Positions 33,787-41,377 of a stretch of 64,000 bases of DNA are shown here, one piece after another. The position numbers and the translations under genes were made by a program. The first letter of the stretch is position 1. The number at the start of each line of letters is the position of its first letter. The notes under the pieces were generated by a model, which saw nothing but the letters and a program-made list of their open reading frames with translations, was not told the DNA's origin and ran no database searches. The stretch covers positions 558,001-622,000 of the forward strand of contig NZ_JARRAG010000002.1 in NCBI RefSeq assembly GCF_029589435.1, given 5' to 3'. The stretch is from Paludisphaera mucosa (GTDB taxonomy: Bacteria; Planctomycetota; Planctomycetia; Isosphaerales; Isosphaeraceae).

Positions 33787-35427
33787 ATGGTCGGCTTGCG
33801 GGAGTTGGAGAGGCCGGTCGGGCGGGTCTTCCGGCGGCTGCGGTTCCAGCGCTTCCTGGGGGCGACGGTCTGGGCGTGGGCCGGGGCCTTCCTGGCGGCG
33901 GCGGCGGCGATCGCCGCGTTCAAGGTCCTGAACCGGCCCCTCCCCTGCCCCGACTGGGTCCCGTTCGCCGCGGCGGCGGGCGCGGGGCTGCTGATCGCGG
34001 CCCTGGTCGCGATCCTGACCGGCCCCAGCCGGCTCGACGCGGCGACGGCCCTCGACCGGGCGTTCCACCTCCACGAGCGGGTCAGCTCGGCCCTGACCCT
34101 GCCCGACGACTTCCGCGACACCCCCGCCGGCCGGGCCCTCGTGGCCGACGCCATCCGCCGGGTCGAGGCGCTCGACGTGGCCTCGGCGTTCGGCTTCAAG
34201 CTGCCGAGGCGCGCCTGGGTGGCCGCGGCCCCGGCCCTGCTCGCCTTCGGCCTGCTCTTCGTGCCGGGCTGGGCCCCGGGCTCGGTCCGCGCGGCGTCGC
34301 CGTCGAAGGCCGTCGACCCCAAGGCCGTCGCCAGGCAGAGCGAAACGCTGGCCAAGAAGGTCGCCGCCAAGCGCGAGGCGATCGACAAGGAGAAGTTCCC
34401 CGAGGCCGAGAACATCCTGGCCGAGATCGAGAAGAAGTCGAACGAGCTGGGCAAGGCCCCGCCGGCGCAGAAGGACAAGCTGCTGGTCGAGATGAACAAG
34501 CTCAGCGACGCCCTCAAGGACCGCCAGAAGCAGCTCGGCACGCCCGAGCAGATCGCCAAGCAGCTCCAGCAGCTCAAGGACATGGGCGAGAAGGGCCCGA
34601 TGGATCAGCTCGCCAAGGATCTGGCCCGCGGCGATTTCGCCAAGGCCATGGAGCAGGTCAAGGAGCTGCAGGAGAAGCTCAAGTCCGACAAGCTCACCGC
34701 GGCCGAGAAGAAGGCGCTCGAGAAGCAGCTCGGCGAGGCCGCCAAGAAGCTCTCGGAGGTCGCCAACATGGCCGACCGCAAGAAGCAGCTCGACGAGGCC
34801 CGCAAGAACGGCGGCCTGAACCAGGAGCAGTACGAGCGCGAGGTCGAGAAGCTCAAGCAGCAGGCCAAGAACCTCCAGCAGCTCCAGAAGCTCGCCGAGA
34901 AGCTGGGCCAGGCCCAGCAGGCCATGCAGAAGGGCGAGTCCAAGCAGGCCGCCGAGGCCATGGGCGAGGCCCGGCAGCAGCTCGCCGACATGGCCAAGAA
35001 CGCCGAGGAGATGCAGGCGCTCGACGACGCCCTGGCCGAGGTCATGGACGCCAAGAACGGCATGGCCGAGGGCCTGAACCAGCTCGGCGAGGGCCTGCCC
35101 GGCATGAACGACATGTTCTCGAACCGCCGGAGCAACAACAACAACGGGTCCGGCCGGGGCCGCGGCGCCGGCGACCGCGCCGAGGCGGCCGACGACACGG
35201 CCACGTTCAAGACCAAGACCGACCAGCAGATCCAGAAGGGCAAGGCCGTCTTCCAGGGCTTCGGCGAGCCCGGCAAGGCCGTCAAGGGCGAGGCCCGCAT
35301 CAACATCCAGGCCGAGCTCGAGGCCGCCTCCGGCGGCGCGGCCGACGCCCTCTCGAACCAGCGGATCCCCAAGAGCCTGGAGAAGCACGTCCGGTCTTAT
35401 TACGATCAGCTCAACAAGGGGCGGTGA
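33787..35427 (+). CDS. membrane protein with long coiled coil (DUF4175-like N-terminus)
   Basis: Two or three N-terminal hydrophobic segments (FLGATVWAWAGAFLAAAAAI, FAAAAGAGLLIAALVAILTG) are followed by LDAATALDRAFHLHERVSSA and another helix near residue 145, an arrangement resembling DUF4175-type proteins that accompany MoxR clusters. Residues ~175-430 are an unbroken Lys/Gln/Glu/Ala coiled coil, then an Asn/Gly linker and a short C-terminal domain. The cluster proper ends at 28541, five kilobases away, so the link is by analogy. The ATG at 33787 has GGGG upstream. It is likely an envelope scaffold. Confidence 0.85.
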   Translation: MVGLRELERPVGRVFRRLRFQRFLGATVWAWAGAFLAAAAAIAAFKVLNRPLPCPDWVPFAAAAGAGLLIAALVAILTGPSRLDAATALDRAFHLHERVSSALTLPDDFRDTPAGRALVADAIRRVEALDVASAFGFKLPRRAWVAAAPALLAFGLLFVPGWAPGSVRAASPSKAVDPKAVARQSETLAKKVAAKREAIDKEKFPEAENILAEIEKKSNELGKAPPAQKDKLLVEMNKLSDALKDRQKQLGTPEQIAKQLQQLKDMGEKGPMDQLAKDLARGDFAKAMEQVKELQEKLKSDKLTAAEKKALEKQLGEAAKKLSEVANMADRKKQLDEARKNGGLNQEQYEREVEKLKQQAKNLQQLQKLAEKLGQAQQAMQKGESKQAAEAMGEARQQLADMAKNAEEMQALDDALAEVMDAKNGMAEGLNQLGEGLPGMNDMFSNRRSNNNNGSGRGRGAGDRAEAADDTATFKTKTDQQIQKGKAVFQGFGEPGKAVKGEARINIQAELEAASGGAADALSNQRIPKSLEKHVRSYYDQLNKGR

Positions 35428-35452
35428 GGGACGGCCGGCCGGGGGGTTCCGG

Positions 35453-35746
35453 ATGGACGCGGGGACGGCCGGGGCGATCGCAGGGAGCGTCGTCGGGCTC
35501 ATGGGCGGGGTCGTCGGCACCTGGTTCGGCGTCGCCAACACGTCGAGGCCTCGGGAGCGGGGCGTGGCGATCCGGCTCGCCGCCCTGACGTGGGCCTGGC
35601 TGGCGGTCGTGGTCGCCTGGATGCTCCTCGCCCCGCGCCCGTGGAACCAGGCTGCGCAGCTCATGACCCTGCCGGCCCTGCTCGCGATCCCCCGGATGAA
35701 CCGCCGCCTGGCCCGAGCACGCTTCGAAGACCAGGCCGGGTCGTGA
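35453..35746 (+). CDS. small membrane protein, 97 aa
   Basis: ATG 35453 lies 26 bases after the coiled-coil gene. Two hydrophobic helices are visible (AIAGSVVGLMGGVVGTWFGV near the N-terminus and LTWAWLAVVVAWMLLAPRPW), with a basic C-terminus. No family is recognised. The tight spacing suggests co-transcription with the upstream gene. The following ~280 bases hold no supported gene. Confidence 0.72.
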   Translation: MDAGTAGAIAGSVVGLMGGVVGTWFGVANTSRPRERGVAIRLAALTWAWLAVVVAWMLLAPRPWNQAAQLMTLPALLAIPRMNRRLARARFEDQAGS

Positions 35747-36016
35747 CGAAGGCGAATCGACGAACAAGAAGAGGCTTGTGCTTTCATGCGCCGCGGGCTT
35801 CCTCGCGGACGCCGCCGGCCTCGGCGTGCGGGCGTGGGAGCGCCGCCGAGGGGGCGTGTGGATGCACCGGAACCGGGCGACGGTCGATCTTGCGGGTCGA
35901 AGCCGAGAGCCTCCGGAGAGCCTCCCGGGGGTCCGCAAAGCGCACGGGATCGCGGCGACGCCGCGGGCTCGTCGGCGATCCCCGGCGGCCGTGGAGTTTT
36001 TCGGCGCTTGATTTGC

Positions 36017-36033
36017 TCATGTCAATGACATGA
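36017..36033. promoter_or_regulatory. 17-base perfect palindrome overlapping a start codon
   Basis: TCATGTCAATGACATGA is a perfect palindrome around a central A and includes the ATG (36030-36032) of the stress-protein gene. A bound dimeric repressor would block translation or transcription start. Half-sites CATGTC/GACATG recur at 17891-17904 with a two-base spacer. Confidence 0.5.
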
Positions 36034-36551
36034 ATACGACATCCCCCACCATCGTCGGCGTCTTCGAAGACCGCCGCCATGCCAACCAGGCCATCACCGA
36101 GCTCGCCGAGGCCGGATTCACCGATCAGCAGATCGGCGTCGCCACCCGGCATACCGCCGATGCGGCCACCGGGGTCGCGGAGACGGCGGGAGGCTCGGCC
36201 GTCGAGTCGGGGGCCCTCACGGGTGCCCTGGCGGGACTCGGGCTGGGCGCCCTCGCCGGGCTCGGGGTGCTCTCGGGCGTCATCCCCATCATCGGCCCGG
36301 CCATCATGGCCGGCACCCTGGGGGTCGTGCTCTCCAACGCCGCCGCCGGGGCCGGCGTCGCCGGGCTCGTCGGGGCGCTGGTGGGCTCCGGCATCCCCGA
36401 GGAGGAGGCCACCTACTACCAGAGCGAGTTCGAGGCGGGCCGCACGGTCGTGACCGTCGCCGCGGGCGAACGCGCCGCCGAGGCGAGCGCGATCTTCCGC
36501 AAGTACGGGGCCTACGACATGCAGAATCGCGTCGGCTCGCTCTCGACCTGA
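36030..36551 (+). CDS. general stress protein-like (YflT domain), 173 aa
   Basis: The N-terminus (TIVGVFEDRRHANQAITELA, DQQIGVATRHT) matches the YflT/general stress protein 17M fold. It is followed by a long Gly/Ala hydrophobic stretch (ALAGLGLGALAGLGVLSGVI and on to VAGLVGALVGSG) like glycine-zipper segments, and ends with a beta-alpha region (YQSEFEAGRTVVTVAAGERA). Proteins of this type are induced by stress and may associate with membranes. No ribosome site precedes the ATG, which sits in a palindrome, so the start and control are unusual. A strong hairpin terminator follows. Confidence 0.88.
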   Translation: MNTTSPTIVGVFEDRRHANQAITELAEAGFTDQQIGVATRHTADAATGVAETAGGSAVESGALTGALAGLGLGALAGLGVLSGVIPIIGPAIMAGTLGVVLSNAAAGAGVAGLVGALVGSGIPEEEATYYQSEFEAGRTVVTVAAGERAAEASAIFRKYGAYDMQNRVGSLST

Positions 36552-36590
36552 GCGGCCCTCGCCGCTCCCGGATCGTCGCCGAACGTCGAA

Positions 36591-36616
36591 GGGGCGGGGC
36601 GCTGGTGCGCCCCGCC
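36591..36616 (+). terminator. GC-rich hairpin terminator after the stress-protein gene
   Basis: GGGCGGGGCGC (36591-36601) and GCGCCCCGCCC (36606-36616) form a perfect 11-bp stem with loop TGGT. There is no T-run, as often in GC-rich genomes, so strength is uncertain. Confidence 0.6.
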
Positions 36617-36693
36617 CGCTCCGTTCCGCAGGCATGCGGCCCGGTCCGTCGCCCGCGAGGGCCGCCGAACGCGATCGCCGGTGATGGTGCGTC

Positions 36694-36721
36694 TTGACCT
36701 GGTCGACGGCCGTGATAGCCT
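36694..36721 (+). promoter_or_regulatory. possible promoter for the SUKH-domain gene
   Basis: TTGACC (36694-36699) and TAGCCT (36716-36721) are 16 bases apart within the 332-base gap after the stress-protein gene. The leader would be about 155 bases. Apart from this and the terminator the gap holds nothing recognisable. Confidence 0.35.
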
Positions 36722-36883
36722 GGATGTCGCCGGCTCGGCTTCCGGGACCACGAGGCCGCCGCTCATGGCCCCGCGAGTCCCGCCGTCCGTCGCCCGGATG
36801 AGCCGCCGCGCGGTCGGGGGGCGAGGACGCTTCCGGGGCGCGACGCGCCCGCCGCCGTCCCCCACCTATCGCGAGGCCGACAG

Positions 36884-37384
36884 ATGGAAGCGATCGACAA
36901 GTACATCGAGCGGCTGGACGACCCCGCCGTCCGCGCCTGGCACCGCAAACTGAACCACGTCGGCGAGGCCGGCCCGATGACCGACGACGGGACGCGGGCC
37001 ACCGAGAAGCTCGTCGCCGCCGCCGAGCAGGCGCTGGGCGTCCCCCTGCCGCCGAGCTACAAGAAGCTGGTCACGACCACCGAGCCTTACGACAACTTCC
37101 CGATCTACTGGGTCCTCGGCCCGGACGTCTTCGGCGGCGACATCGTCTCGATCAACGACCCGGCGCTGAAGGCTTCCCCGCCGTTCCTGATCCAGCTCGT
37201 CGACCCCGGCGACGGGGACGAGTACTGCTTCGACACCCGCAGCCCCGACGGCCGGGGCGAGTATCCGATCGTCCGCTTCGACCACGAGGTCCACGACGAG
37301 GAGAGCACCGACTTCGAGGCGGTGGCGAAGGACCTGGGCGAGTTCCTCCTGGGGTCGCTCCCGGGGCCGGGGTCGGCCGCCTGA
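36884..37384 (+). CDS. SMI1/KNR4 (SUKH) family protein, 166 aa
   Basis: The SUKH-type pattern is visible: TEKLVAAAEQALGVPLPPSY followed by KKLVTTT near residues 40-65, then DVFGGDIVSIND and a late GEYPIVRFDHEVHDEE. SUKH proteins are often immunity proteins for secreted toxins, but many stand alone in planctomycetes. No toxin gene is adjacent; the downstream neighbour is convergent and encodes a diadenylate-cyclase-domain protein. GAGG lies before the ATG. An immunity role is not supported here. Confidence 0.85.
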   Translation: MEAIDKYIERLDDPAVRAWHRKLNHVGEAGPMTDDGTRATEKLVAAAEQALGVPLPPSYKKLVTTTEPYDNFPIYWVLGPDVFGGDIVSINDPALKASPPFLIQLVDPGDGDEYCFDTRSPDGRGEYPIVRFDHEVHDEESTDFEAVAKDLGEFLLGSLPGPGSAA

Positions 37385-37406
37385 AGCGACGCGGGCCCGC
37401 CGTCCG

Positions 37407-38306
37407 TCAGAGCCCGTCGGCGTGGCGGCCGCGGGGCTTCTGGATGTCGAGGATCATCCGGCCCCGCTTGAAGATCGAGACCGTGCCGGTGGACTGCGAG
37501 ACGCAGACCGAGATCGCCTCGGTGGTCACGGTGATCGCCGCGCCGGCCTCGTGGCGGGCCCCCAGGCCCTGGGGGAGCGGCTCCTCGAGCTTGCCGCGGG
37601 GGGCCAGGTACCGCGCGGCGCAGAGGACCACGCCGTCGCCCCGGATGATGTAGGCGCCGTCCACGGCCGAGAACTCCTTGATCGTCTCCTCGAGCCGGGG
37701 GTCGAGGATGTTCCGCTCCTCCTCGGGGTAGCCGTGGAAGGGGTTGAACACCAGTTGATGGCTCTGGGAGAGGACCCGCTCGCAGTCGCCCACGACGAAG
37801 AGCGCGCCGACGGGGCGGCCCTCGCGGCCCTCGACCCCCAGCTCGCTGGCGACGTTGAGGATCCGCTCGAAGACCGCCGGGCTGACGTCGGGGGGCAGCG
37901 GGTCGGCCGCGCCGGCGGAGAAGAGCTCGATCTCGGTCCCCATGTCCAGGACCATGATCGTGTCCAGCGACCCCGAGCGGTCGACGCCGGTCAGGCAGAG
38001 GATCCGGTCGCCGGCGTGCACCAGGTCCTCGGCGGCGGCGACGAGGGTGGCCACCTTCACCTGCCCGGCGCGGGTCATGGCGATGTCGGGGAGCTGGACG
38101 ACGCGGCAGACGTCGCGCAGCTCCTCGGGCAGGGTGAAGTCGCACCGCCGCGAGACCAGGATGATCCGGAAGTTGACGTCCTCGATCAGGGCGTTGAGGT
38201 CCGCGTCCTCCTCGATGACGTCGGCGTGGAGCAGCACGACCCGCGCGCCGACCTCGCGGGCGATCGCGTGGGCGTGTCGGACCATGCTGCGCGTGAGCAT
38301 CTTCAT
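37407..38306 (-). CDS. DisA_N-type diadenylate cyclase domain protein (DacZ-like)
   Basis: Residues ~205-299 match the DAC (DisA_N) domain: AVDGAYIIRGDGVVLCAARY carries the DGA motif, and GLGARHEAGAAIT corresponds to the G-(T/A)-RH-R motif, with Glu in place of the usual second Arg. Then come VCVSQSTGTVSIFKRGRMI residues. The N-terminal ~150 residues resemble a pyruvate-kinase C-terminal-like Rossmann domain (ARVVLLHADVIEED, FRIILVSRRCDF), the layout of archaeal DacZ enzymes. It would make c-di-AMP from two ATP if active; the RHE substitution leaves this open. The start is ATG 38306 without a strong ribosome site. Confidence 0.82.
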   Translation of the reverse strand: MKMLTRSMVRHAHAIAREVGARVVLLHADVIEEDADLNALIEDVNFRIILVSRRCDFTLPEELRDVCRVVQLPDIAMTRAGQVKVATLVAAAEDLVHAGDRILCLTGVDRSGSLDTIMVLDMGTEIELFSAGAADPLPPDVSPAVFERILNVASELGVEGREGRPVGALFVVGDCERVLSQSHQLVFNPFHGYPEEERNILDPRLEETIKEFSAVDGAYIIRGDGVVLCAARYLAPRGKLEEPLPQGLGARHEAGAAITVTTEAISVCVSQSTGTVSIFKRGRMILDIQKPRGRHADGL

Positions 38307-38365
38307 GGGCGCGCCGTCGATTCGTCGATGTCGGAGGACGGGGTCGGATCGGGGTCGGAGTCGGG

Positions 38366-40240
38366 TCAGGGCCGAGGGGGTGCCGGCGCGGCCGCGGGGC
38401 CGGCGTCGGCCCGGGGGGCGCCCGCCGCGGCGAATTCGATCGCCACGCCCAGGATCCCCATGTCGTCGTACTCGGTCGGGCTCGCCGCCAGCCCCGTCTG
38501 CTCGATGCGCAGGACGTGGGGCCCGGGGCGCAGGGCGTCGGCCGGGATCGGCACGCGGATCCGCTCGGGCGACTCGTTGGAGCCGGCGACGTGGCGGTTG
38601 AGGTAGTCGACCCGCCGGCCGTCGATCGCGACGTAGGTCTTCAGCTCGCCGCGGCGGATGTTCTCCGAGAACGCCAGGCCCGTCGCCTCGCCGACGACCC
38701 CGAGCACGTCGAGGACGACGAACGCCGGGCCCGCGCCGGCGTCGGCCGGGACGACGAACGGCCGCTCGAGCACGCCCCCCTCGGGCATCGGCGGGTCGAG
38801 CAGCGGGGGCTTGGAGAAGAACTCGTTCCCCAGGTGGTGGGCGCAGGGGTCGACGACCAGGCGGAGGCCGGGCTCCGCGACGCGGATCCGGACGAGGCGG
38901 TCGCGCGGGATCGTCAGGGTCCCGGCGAAGGGGGTCGCCAGGGTGAGGGCGGCGTCGGTGAGGGCCGTGACGGCGCCCTCGGCGAAGTCGGCGGCGCGGC
39001 CCGGCTCGTCGCCGCCGGCCCGCCACTCGACCCGCGCCAGGGCCCCGGCGACGGGGGCGCCCGCGGCCGGGGCGCGGCGGAAGAAGAGGCCGGCGAGGTC
39101 CTTCCAGTCGAGCGCGAGCGGGCGGTCGTCGACGAGCATCTCGACGCGGTCGCGATCGCCGCGGCGGACCGTGCCGTAGAACTGGTCGCCGACCACCAGG
39201 CGGGCCTCGTCCTGGGTCGGGTCGATCTCCAGGCTGGAGGCGACCGGCGCGAACCGGGCCGCCTGGATCGCGCCGACGTAGCCGCCCGGCCCGGCGTCCT
39301 TCGTCGGCTCGCCGACCGTGGCGACCCGGATCGATTCCAGCGGGCCGGCCGGCCCCCGGCCGTGGGCGAGGTCCTTGCCGTCGACCGAGACCTCGGTGCG
39401 GTCGCCGCCGAACCGGATCGACAGCCGCCGCCAGCCGTCGGTGCGCGCGAGCCGCTGGACGGGGAGCGCCGGGCCGTCGGGGGCCTCGACCGCCAGGCTC
39501 TCCTCGGCCCAGCCCAGCAGCACGCGGAGGTCCGCCGGCCCCCCCGGCGCGCGGAAGGTCAGCGTGAGCGTCCAGCGCTGGCCGGGGCGGACGACGCCGT
39601 CGTCGCGGAAGGTCAGGTCGACCCGCCCGGACTCGATCGGCTCTTCGAACCGGCGCTCGATCGACGACCCCCCGGGCGGCAGGAGCACGGCGGTCTCGCC
39701 CCCCTCGGCCACCGCGCGGGGCTGGCCGACGACGCCCCAGGCGGCCGCGTCGAGCGCGTCGAAGCCGTCGGCGAGGACCCGCGCCTCGCCCAGCCGCTGC
39801 ACCAGCGACTGGACGCCCGGCCGCCGCACGACGACGTCGACGGCCTGCCAGGGGACGGCCAGCGTCACGGCGTCCTCGGCGATCGCCCGCAGCGTCCCGG
39901 AGATCCGCCCGGACTCGCCCAGGCCGGCCTGGAACAGCGGCGGGACCGTCGTCGCCGGCGGCGGGCCGGGCGCGAAGCCGACCACCCCGCCGGGGCCGAC
40001 CGCCCGCACCTGCGCCGGGGCGCCCGACTCGCCGGCCGATTGGAACCGGAAACCGGCCTGGGGGTCGAACAGCAGCCGGCCCTCGACGGTGGGCCCGCCG
40101 GGACGTTCGAGGCGGTCGGGGCCGGGCCCGTCGGCCCGCGCGCGCAGGGGCGCGGCGGCGGCCGCCCCGCAGGCCGCCAGGGCGACGACGAGGGGCCGGA
40201 GGGGCGCGAGTCCGGGCCGGGCTGCCGGGTGGAGTCTCAT
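38366..40240 (-). CDS. secreted hypothetical protein, 624 aa
   Basis: An N-terminal signal peptide (LRPLVVALAACGAAAAAPLR) is followed by beta-rich domains. Residues ~165-310 resemble a concanavalin-like sugar- or protein-binding fold (GFDALDAAAWGVVGQPRAVA, RWTLTLTFRAPGG). Residues ~470-600 look like an NPCBM-type carbohydrate-binding module (LGNEFFSKPPLLDPPMPEGG, VFVVPAD-like core, ELKTYVAIDGRRVDYLNRHV). No catalytic motif is seen. It is probably a periplasmic or surface polysaccharide-binding protein. It is divergent from the PIG-L gene and precedes the DAC gene on the same strand by 59 bases. Confidence 0.8.
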   Translation of the reverse strand: MRLHPAARPGLAPLRPLVVALAACGAAAAAPLRARADGPGPDRLERPGGPTVEGRLLFDPQAGFRFQSAGESGAPAQVRAVGPGGVVGFAPGPPPATTVPPLFQAGLGESGRISGTLRAIAEDAVTLAVPWQAVDVVVRRPGVQSLVQRLGEARVLADGFDALDAAAWGVVGQPRAVAEGGETAVLLPPGGSSIERRFEEPIESGRVDLTFRDDGVVRPGQRWTLTLTFRAPGGPADLRVLLGWAEESLAVEAPDGPALPVQRLARTDGWRRLSIRFGGDRTEVSVDGKDLAHGRGPAGPLESIRVATVGEPTKDAGPGGYVGAIQAARFAPVASSLEIDPTQDEARLVVGDQFYGTVRRGDRDRVEMLVDDRPLALDWKDLAGLFFRRAPAAGAPVAGALARVEWRAGGDEPGRAADFAEGAVTALTDAALTLATPFAGTLTIPRDRLVRIRVAEPGLRLVVDPCAHHLGNEFFSKPPLLDPPMPEGGVLERPFVVPADAGAGPAFVVLDVLGVVGEATGLAFSENIRRGELKTYVAIDGRRVDYLNRHVAGSNESPERIRVPIPADALRPGPHVLRIEQTGLAASPTEYDDMGILGVAIEFAAAGAPRADAGPAAAPAPPRP

Positions 40241-40386
40241 GGCCTTGATTGTACGGATCGGCTTTCGCGCCCGACAAGCGGACGCCGGCGCCCCGTCGCC
40301 TCTCCGGCCGGACGTGGTACGCTGGCGTTCCCGGCGGCCCCGCCCGGGCCGCCCGCGGCCGACCCATCCCCCAAGGAGCTTCCTCG

Positions 40387-41346
40387 ATGAACCACCCCCC
40401 CGGCGGCCGGAGGCCGACCGCCCTGGCCCCCGCCCTGACCCTCGCCCTGGCCTGCCTGCTTCTTACGGACGCGCGGGGCCCCTCGGCCCGCGGCGGAGAG
40501 ACCGCGATGGAATCGAAGAAGACCTACCGGATCATCGTCTTCGGCGCCCACCCCGACGACTGCGAGCTGACCACCGGCGGCACCGCCGCGCGCTGGGTCG
40601 ACGCCGGCCACGCGGTCAAGTTCGTGAGCCTGACCAACGGCGACGCCGGCCACCACGAGATCTCGGGCGGCCCGCTCGCCCGCCGCCGCCGCGAGGAGTC
40701 GGTCCGGGCGTCGAAGATCCTGGGCGTCGAGTCGCAGACGCTCGACAACCACGACGCCGAGCTGCTGCCGACCCTGGAGAACCGCAAGGCCGTCGCCCGC
40801 GCCATCCGCGAGTGGAAGGCCGACCTGGTCCTCGCCCCCCGGCCCAACGACTACCACCCCGACCACCGCTACACGGGCATCCTCGTGCAGGACACGGCCT
40901 ACATGGTGGCCGTCCCCAACTTCTGCCCGGACACGCCGGCGTTGAAGACCAACCCGGTCTTCCTCTACGTCGCCGACCGCTTCCAGCAGCCCAACCCGTT
41001 CCGCCCCGACGTCGTCGTCCCGATCGACCCGGTGTTCGACCGCAAGGTCGCCGCCCTGGCCGAGATGGACAGCCAGTTCTTCGAGTGGCTCCCCTGGATC
41101 GACGGCTACCTCGACCAGGTCCCGAAGGACGCCGCCGCGCGCAAGACCTGGTTCAAGGAGCAGGTCCTGAAGCGCTACGGCGCCTCGGCCGACCGCTTCC
41201 GCGACAAGCTCGTCGACCTCCTCGGCCCCGAGCGCGGCAAGGCCGTCCAGACCGCCGAGGCCTTCCAGGTCTGCGAATACGGCCGCCAGCCCAACCGGGC
41301 CGAACTCCTGGAGTTCTTCCCGTTCTTCGGCGAGGCGGCGAAGTGA
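40387..41346 (+). CDS. PIG-L family deacetylase (secreted)
   Basis: The zinc site is evident: FGAHPDDCELTTGG near residue 55 (His, Asp, Asp) and PNDYHPDHRYTG near residue 155 (His-x-x-His). A signal peptide (TALAPALTLALACLLLTDAR) precedes the domain, so the enzyme acts outside the cytoplasm. PIG-L enzymes remove N-acetyl groups from GlcNAc-type sugars. Many planctomycete homologues occur beside carbohydrate-binding proteins, and one lies divergently upstream here. AAGGAG lies ten bases before the ATG. The true substrate is unknown. Confidence 0.92.
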   Translation: MNHPPGGRRPTALAPALTLALACLLLTDARGPSARGGETAMESKKTYRIIVFGAHPDDCELTTGGTAARWVDAGHAVKFVSLTNGDAGHHEISGGPLARRRREESVRASKILGVESQTLDNHDAELLPTLENRKAVARAIREWKADLVLAPRPNDYHPDHRYTGILVQDTAYMVAVPNFCPDTPALKTNPVFLYVADRFQQPNPFRPDVVVPIDPVFDRKVAALAEMDSQFFEWLPWIDGYLDQVPKDAAARKTWFKEQVLKRYGASADRFRDKLVDLLGPERGKAVQTAEAFQVCEYGRQPNRAELLEFFPFFGEAAK

Positions 41347-41377
41347 CACGGACGGTCGCGCCTATCCTCCCTCGCTG

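Noticed and set aside
35778-36011. Possible 77-residue gene with GTG start and an AGAAGAGG upstream
   Set aside because: The product is Arg-rich without recognisable structure, and three other frames are also open here; not enough evidence.
36884-37384. SUKH gene as part of a toxin-immunity pair
   Set aside because: No polymorphic toxin, Rhs/WXG gene or second immunity gene lies nearby; the neighbours are a stress-like protein and a diadenylate cyclase domain protein.
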